Source: Actinomucor elegans (lineage: Eukaryota; Mucoromycota; Mucoromycetes; Mucorales; Mucoraceae). From it: a stretch of 64,000 nucleotides of DNA. Within the stretch, counting starts at the first letter, position 1; each line of letters starts with the position of its first letter. The translations under genes and the position numbers were made by a program. Positions 59,495 to 64,000 of the stretch are shown here, piece after piece. The notes beneath the pieces were generated by a model. The model was not told where the DNA came from, did no database searches, and worked only from the letters and a program-made list of their open reading frames with translations. The stretch lies in assembly GCA_026027325.1 (NCBI GenBank), contig JAMSLZ010000003.1:3534001-3598000 (forward strand), given 5' to 3'.

Positions 59495-60668
59495 ATGGAA
59501 ACTATTAATATTAAATATAATTTACTAAGAGAATATCAAACTTTAACAAATGAATATTGGAAATTTTTAAATTATGGTTTGCCAATTATTAATCAAAAAA
59601 AAATATCATACAAAAAGGCCAATTCCTATTAATAAAATCAAGGAAATTAAAAAGGTTTTATTTGAGAAGTTGGGAATTATACCAGTTTATTTCTTTTTAG
59701 TTACATTGTTTGGTGATGGAAACTATAGAGGATATAGTTTATATGTGGAGCCAATAATAAATAATTCAGAATTAAATGATTTTAACTTTGTATATCTTAT
59801 TAGAAAAGATAAAAATATAAATTTAGATGATGTTGAATTAAATTATAATGATCAATTTGGTAGTTTTAGATCAAAAATGGAGAAAGTTTTTTCTGATATT
59901 GGATTCATATTTCAGAGATTAAATAATAAAAAATCATTTTTAACATCTAATATAAATATATATAATATACAATTAAAAATTGCATCTGTACTTCTAAATA
60001 TTAAAAGATATGTAAAATGGACATGTTTATGTAACATTATAAATCATGTGATTTATAATTGTGTAACCAAACATTAATTGTTTTAAATAGAAAATAATAA
60101 AAATATAAAACACTTTTTAAAAAGTGTTCTAAATTGTTTTAAGAAGAAAATATAAATTATTAAAAAATGTTGACATGAATGGCAACTTTTTAATTTTTAT
60201 TATTTTCAAATGACAAACAATTTGATAATATTTTTTATATTTTCAGAAAGACAAACAATTAAATAATATAGAACATTACAGTTTTCAATCAAATTGGATG
60301 AATGATAACTTTGATTTCGAATATAAAAATAATTTAACTAGTAATATAGATAGCTATAGTGCACCTCCAAAATTAAATGATAGAATAAATAATTTAGATA
60401 AAATGAAATTGTTACAACATCAATTTTTAGGATTACAATTATCAAATGTTATAAATGATTTAATAATAATATGGATTTAGAGATAGTTGTAAATGATGAT
60501 GAAAATATTTATGAGATTGATATTATTTTAGATCATAAAGGATTAGTAGTTGAAGATAGTTTTTATCTCATAAAATGGAAAAATTACGATAATAGTGAAA
60601 ATTCTTGGATACATTATACTAAATTTAATACTTTTGAATGTATTAATGCTTATTGGAACAGTAAATAA
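59495..60668 (+). pseudogene. Internally deleted chromodomain transposase of element F
   Basis: Starts METINIKYNLLREYQTL, parallel to the E start (both have NEYWKFL or NYWKFL). After a slip near 59600 it runs KVLFEKLGIIPVYFFLV, matching the E region just before its HTH, and then jumps to GNYRGYSLYVEPI and LNYNDQFGSFRSKMEKVF, which matches the E region around the last Glu. The part with the first two catalytic Asp is therefore missing. A non-coding stretch with a palindrome (AACACTTTTTAAAAAGTGTT, 60109-60128) interrupts at about 60020-60290. The end (60471-60668) is a chromodomain: IYEIDIILDHKG, FYLIKWKNYDNSENSW. Inactive as a transposase, but the chromodomain exon is intact and has its own ATG. 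Confidence 0.72.
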
Positions 60669-60727
60669 GTAATATTTTCGGAATAAATATCAATGTTGAA
60701 AAAAATATTACAATATTAAATACAACT

Positions 60728-61030
60728 TTATTTAAAATCCCATATTTCTTTAATACTAATATAACCTTTTCTGAGAAACCATGATTTGAAATATGTTTTT
60801 CTAATTTCTTCTGTACTTTTCAATGTTGTTTTTATAACTAAATTTGCATGTACATTTGTATTATTATCACAAAAATCATAAAATGGACCACTATATAAAA
60901 TATCTTCAATATTCTTAATGTTTTTAATCCAAAATAATATTTTCTTGCTTAAAATTTCAAATTTTTTTCCATTAACGTCTTTTTTTTCAGGATCGAGTGT
61001 CAATACAACAGCGTAATAATGATATGTCAT
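60728..61030 (-). CDS. Small ORF inside element F, function unknown
   Basis: 100 residues from a Met at 61030 (the open frame starts at 61081). It begins MTYHYYAVVLTLDPEKK and includes FWIKNIKNIEDILYSG, NNTNVHANLVIKTTLKS and ends IKEIWDFK. It is convergent with the transposase remnant and fully open in an otherwise decayed element. The hydrophobic strand with NVHANLVI faintly recalls motif II of HUH (rolling-circle Rep) proteins, but only one His is present and motif III Tyr is not evident, so I do not claim that function. Harbinger elements usually carry a second ORF (a Myb-like protein); this does not look Myb-like. Confidence 0.45.
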   Translation of the reverse strand: MTYHYYAVVLTLDPEKKDVNGKKFEILSKKILFWIKNIKNIEDILYSGPFYDFCDNNTNVHANLVIKTTLKSTEEIRKTYFKSWFLRKGYISIKEIWDFK

Positions 61031-61196
61031 TGTAAAAAGATTAAATGTTTTTTTTTGTAAATATATAATAGAATATGTCAATATTTATATTTTTTTTACA
61101 AGATATTTTTAGAAATACCAAGAAATTTATTTTTGTAATGTTCATGTGATTATTTTTAATTAATATAACAACTTTGTATTCCCTATGCCCTATAGA

Positions 61197-61429
61197 AGAG
61201 GGATATCTTTTTTTATATGAATTTAATATATATATTAGTAGAAAACATAAATATAATGTTGTTTTTTCATGCATAATGGAACAGTTGCCTTCTTGATAAT
61301 GTTTATTATACAGAATAATCATTTTAATTTATAAAAAAGGTTATAAAGATATAAAAACTATGGATATATTAAAAAGTTTAAATATATATAGAAAAGATAA
61401 AAATGATGTAATGTCTGTATATATCCGTC
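61197..61429 (+). repeat. Right terminal direct repeat of F (233 bp)
   Basis: Same sequence as 59186-59418. Followed by ATTACG and the degenerate TTAGGA-rich tract. Confidence 0.88.
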
Positions 61430-61433
61430 ATTA

Positions 61434-61640
61434 CGATTAGAAACAGGAATAGGATTAGAAACAGGAATAGATTAAGGTTAAGTTTAAAGTTAGGATTATG
61501 AATAGGATTATGTTAGGAACAAAAATATGTTATGATAAAGGATAGGATTAGGAATATAATTAGGAATTGAATTATAAATAGGATTAGGAGCAAGATTAGA
61601 ATAAAAGATAGAGTTAAACATAGGGATAATATTAGAAATA
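61434..61640. repeat. Degenerate TTAGGA-type tract
   Basis: GGATTAG, AATAGGATTA, TTAGGAA and similar words recur irregularly on the + strand. It looks like decayed telomere-like or subtelomeric satellite DNA. No coding sequence. Confidence 0.6.
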
Positions 61641-61644
61641 AATG

Positions 61645-62215
61645 TACGGTAGTACCCTGAGGGCTAGGGCTAGGGTTTGCACAAGGCATACCTCAGGTTT
61701 ATAACACTCGTAAGCTGAGAGAGCTAATCACACCACATGAGAAAGGGTAATACCCGGGCTAGGGCTAGGGCTAACCCTAGGGTTTACGCTAGGGATACCT
61801 TTGGTCAATAGAACCTAGGGCTAAGAGAGAGCTGACTACACCACAAAGGCTAAGGGGTAATACCCGGGCTAGGGCTAGGGCTAACCCTAGGGTTTACGCT
61901 AGGGATACCTTTGGTCAATAGAACCTAGGGCTAAGAGAGAGCTGACTACACCACAAAGGCTAAGGGGTAATACCCGGGCTAGGGCTAGGGCTAACCCTAG
62001 GGTTTACGCTAGGGATACCTTTGGTCAATAGAACCTAGGGCTAAGAGAGAGCTGACTACACCACAAAGGCTAAGGGGTAATACCCGGGCTAGGGCTAGGG
62101 CTAACCCTAGGGTTTACGCTAGGGATACCTTTGGTCAATAGAACCTAGGGCTAAGAGAGAGCTGACTACACCACAAAGGCTAAGGGGTCTACCTTCAGGG
62201 CTAGGGCTAGGGCTA
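61645..62215. repeat. 110-bp tandem array with telomere-like CTAGGG motifs
   Basis: Four near-identical 110-bp units begin at 61756, 61866, 61976 and 62086, preceded by a divergent unit (from about 61650) and followed by a partial one (to about 62215). Each unit starts GGGCTAGGGCTAGGGCTAAC, contains CTAGGG repeats facing CCCTAG (inverted), then a unique part with CACAAAGGCTAAGG. GC content is far above the surroundings. Homogenised repeats with telomere-like words suggest a subtelomere or an interstitial telomere-derived array. Confidence 0.88.
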
Positions 62216-62404
62216 AGATTAGGGATACCCTAGGAGAATAATTGATTGGGGGTAAAGTTAGCGCATTGCTAGAATTAGAAAATAGAAAGTAATAGCCAAA
62301 GCTAAAGTTATATTAGGGTCGTTGTTGTATTCATGGCTTATTCAGTGTCCGTCATCAATCAATCGATATTCGACAAGGGTTATACTCAGCTTTGAGATGT
62401 TTCC
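62216..62404. other. Spacer, nothing recognised
   Basis: Unique AT-rich sequence between the tandem array and the next repeat fragment. Confidence 0.4.
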
Positions 62405-62560
62405 TGCGATGTTCGTAATTAGTTGGTAATTAGTAGGGTACGTGTATAATTAACGAGAAAACAGTAGAGATTCATTCTACCACTGCCAGCCTTTTGTTAT
62501 TAATGGGCTGGGTAGTGGTTAAGTAGAGTAAATATAACTAGTCACGATTGCACAAGTTAA
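62405..62560. repeat. Fragment related to the TIR element at 33481
   Basis: Contains GATGTTCGTAATTA, GGTACGTGTATAATTAAC, GCCAGCCTTTTGTTATTA and GTAAATATAACTAGTCACG in an order shared with 33481-33851 and, inverted, with 41046-41150. Confidence 0.5.
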
Positions 62561-62611
62561 GTATTCAGGTACATTTCTTTTACTATTCTATGTTTAGCAG
62601 TTATGTCCACT

Positions 62612-62845
62612 AGAGGGATATCTATTATTTTTTAAACGATTATCTTTATTATAGATATTCATAAATAAATTTGTATATATTTTTATAATTTAAACAAAGT
62701 ATTATCCTTCTAGATATTTCATTTAAATATAAATAATATATTTAATCAAGAAAGCAACTGTTCTATTATGCATAAAAGGCAACATTTTCATTTATGCTTT
62801 GTTTAAAATAGACTTCTTTTTTATAATAATAAGAGATATCCCTCT
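62612..62845 (-). mobile_element. Solo terminal-repeat element (MITE-like) related to F
   Basis: 234 bp with perfect 12-bp inverted ends AGAGGGATATCT. Length and ends equal those of the F terminal repeats, and its core (AAGCAACTGTTCTATTATGC) is the divergent complement of the F repeat core. A TA (or CTA, depending on where the end is set) flanks both sides. No coding capacity. Confidence 0.82.
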
Positions 62846-63088
62846 AGCTATAAGGCAACTAGTAGAAGAAACTCCTTCCCTGAAGATAACATGGGTGAGA
62901 TTTTCAAGCGATCAACTATAACTACTCTTACTTATAATGGACTTCATCCACAAAAGTATTACTGCATTGCTAATAGGCAACATTACCCGCGCTCCGGGTA
63001 TCAGGCACAGTAAGCTTAGTTAGGAACCGAGGAGTTTGATAGCATATACAGCCATTTAGCAATGTGTCATCAGTAGGAACACCACATT
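62846..63088. other. Spacer, nothing recognised
   Basis: Unique sequence between two solo terminal-repeat elements. Confidence 0.4.
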
Positions 63089-63433
63089 GAGTAATGATAC
63101 AGAATTAAATTATAATAATATTATAACCTAATTTAAATACTTTTAATTTTTAATATAACTATAAAAATAACTTATTGTTTTAAATACCTTAATAAATTAT
63201 ATACTGTATAAAACATTTTATATATCGTTTTATTTTTAATTAATATTATTTTTGTAAATAATTATAAATTTATAAATAGCATTAATTATATTTTAATAAT
63301 TTTATATGTATGAGTGAAATTTTTATTTTTCAAAACAAATTTCATAATTTTTTTCTTTAAAAAATTAATTAAAAAAGCACGTAGTAAGTTATTTTTGTAA
63401 CTTACAACTACAATATACTAATAAACGTGACTC
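63089..63433 (+). repeat. Divergent solo copy of the E terminal repeat
   Basis: Ends GAGTAATG and GTGACTC resemble the GAGCAACG and GTAGCTC ends of E in inverted orientation. It keeps the hairpin word pair (GTAGTAAGTTA and TAACTTACAAC, about 63380-63411) next to GCACGT, and the AATTTTTTTCTTTAAAAAATTAA tract, trimmed here, at the matching place. 345 bp against 400 bp in E, so it carries deletions. No target duplication seen. Confidence 0.6.
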
Positions 63434-63483
63434 AAAAATAAGAATAACATTAGAGATAAAATAGGATCAATATTTAAGGTATA

Positions 63484-63792
63484 TGTTGTGTTTGCACAGT
63501 GAAATAATAAAGAAGACTAAAAAGAGTACTTTTTGAGACTGTGCTTTATTAACAAAGATGAATATAAAGATGAAGATCCTATAACTATGTCTAAACTGAA
63601 CCTATTTATACTAATCGTCTATCTAAGTGTGGTGAAGAGGATTTAAGAAGATGTTATGTTATAGGTCTATGTTCTAGATATATATCCATCTGAGACATGA
63701 ATCTTAAACATATCAACTCATAAGTGCTTCCGTAAAGATGAGATTGATAATGAATAAGTTATTATTCATACAATAGTCTCTATTCTATAACA
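63484..63792 (-). repeat. 3' LTR, family D (309 bp)
   Basis: Third copy of the 309-bp LTR. On the minus strand it follows GGGAGGGGATAA, a polypurine tract (63793-63804), and a coding region, so it is the 3' LTR of a minus-strand element running off the window. Left pentamer GTATA. Confidence 0.9.
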
Positions 63793-63812
63793 TTATCCCC
63801 TCCCAGGTATGA

Positions 63813-64000
63813 TTAATACCGTCTAAATCTTTTATTACTTGTTACCTTGTAATTACTGCTGCTTTTATGCATATTTAATTGAGAATTAGGGTAACTAGTA
63901 TTATAAGAAGTGGATGGTATTTCTCGTTTGCCTGATAGTAATTTTGGAGATTTATTAATAACATCATTCTTGTACTTTTGTTTCCAAGAGAAATCCTCTG
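63813..64000 (-). CDS. C-terminus of a family D retrotransposon ORF (partial)
   Basis: Open from the window edge to a stop at 63813-63815. Visible strings are EDFSWKQKYKND, KLLSGKREIPSTSYN and SNYKVTSNKRFRRY. The short distance to the polypurine tract and the 5-bp duplications of its solo LTRs fit an LTR retrotransposon; a Ty1/copia type is a guess from the TGTT...AACA ends. The protein part seen is too short to identify a domain. Confidence 0.55.
   Translation of the reverse strand, partial: EDFSWKQKYKNDVINKSPKLLSGKREIPSTSYNTSYPNSQLNMHKSSSNYKVTSNKRFRRY

Larger units (their letters stand above)
59186..61430 (+). mobile_element. Element F: relative of E with 233-bp direct terminal repeats, nested in E2
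   Basis: Direct repeats at 59186-59418 and 61197-61429, identical as far as I can see, enclose a chromodomain transposase remnant (+) and a small ORF (-). Outer ends are AGAGGGATATCT and the complement of a GACGGATATAT-like end, i.e. imperfect inverted ends, again repeated on each single terminal repeat. A TTA at 59183-59185 and at 61431-61433 could be the target duplication if the element ends at 61430. The left side is E2 transposase; the right side is not, so the E2 remainder was lost or the flank rearranged. Confidence 0.75.

Noticed and set aside
60728..61030. Small ORF of F as a rolling-circle Rep (HUH) protein.
   Set aside because: Only one histidine at the motif II position and no clear motif I or catalytic tyrosine; kept as unknown.
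61756..62195. CRISPR-like array, because of regular repeats.
   Set aside because: Units are identical over their whole 110 bp with no variable spacers; it is a satellite in a eukaryote.

Overview
The window looks like a chromosome end of an early-diverging filamentous fungus of the Mucorales type. The evidence is AT-rich DNA, many 50-65 bp introns with GTAAGT-like donors, a fungal set of housekeeping genes, and chromodomain Ty3/gypsy elements. A Mucoralean order is inferred from gene style and from one protein family I associate with that group; no species can be named.

Left half (1 to about 38 kb): ordinary euchromatin. In order it holds a HECT ubiquitin ligase of the Ufd4/TRIP12 type (-), a decayed LINE, a Zn2Cys6 transcription factor (-), the Golgi protein TVP23 (-), translation factor eIF5B (-), a cytochrome b5-like protein (+), a kinesin-3 of the Unc104/KIF1A type (-), the calcineurin catalytic subunit (+, divergent from the kinesin), a mitochondrial Mdm31/32 protein (-) and a multi-exon gene of unknown function (+). 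I worked out exon structures by splice signals and checked that reading frame is kept through every junction; most gene models close exactly.

Right half (about 38 to 64 kb): a nest of mobile elements with few or no host genes. I distinguish four LTR families (A about 505 bp, B about 471 bp, C 302 bp, D 309 bp), at least four Ty3/gypsy copies, a Helitron-type helicase fragment, an HTH transposase gene broken by two solo family-D LTRs and a MITE, and the edge of a Ty1/copia-like element at the window end. From about 61.4 kb the sequence turns subtelomere-like, with degenerate TTAGGA-type DNA and a 110-bp tandem array carrying CTAGGG/CCCTAG motifs.

The most interesting object is a pair of related DNA transposons (called E and F here). 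E encodes a PIF/Harbinger-like DDE transposase that ends in a chromodomain. It is bounded not by simple inverted repeats but by about 400-bp direct terminal repeats, each of which has its own short inverted ends (GAGC...GCTC). One copy (E1) sits in a gypsy pol gene with a 3-bp ATT target duplication and its removal restores the gypsy reading frame. A second copy (E2) sits in another gypsy pol gene and is itself broken by F, a relative with 233-bp direct terminal repeats, a chromodomain, a deleted catalytic core and a second small ORF. Solo copies of both repeat types lie nearby. The pattern suggests a chromodomain-guided DNA transposon that settles in retrotransposon heterochromatin and sheds its terminal repeats as MITEs or solo repeats.
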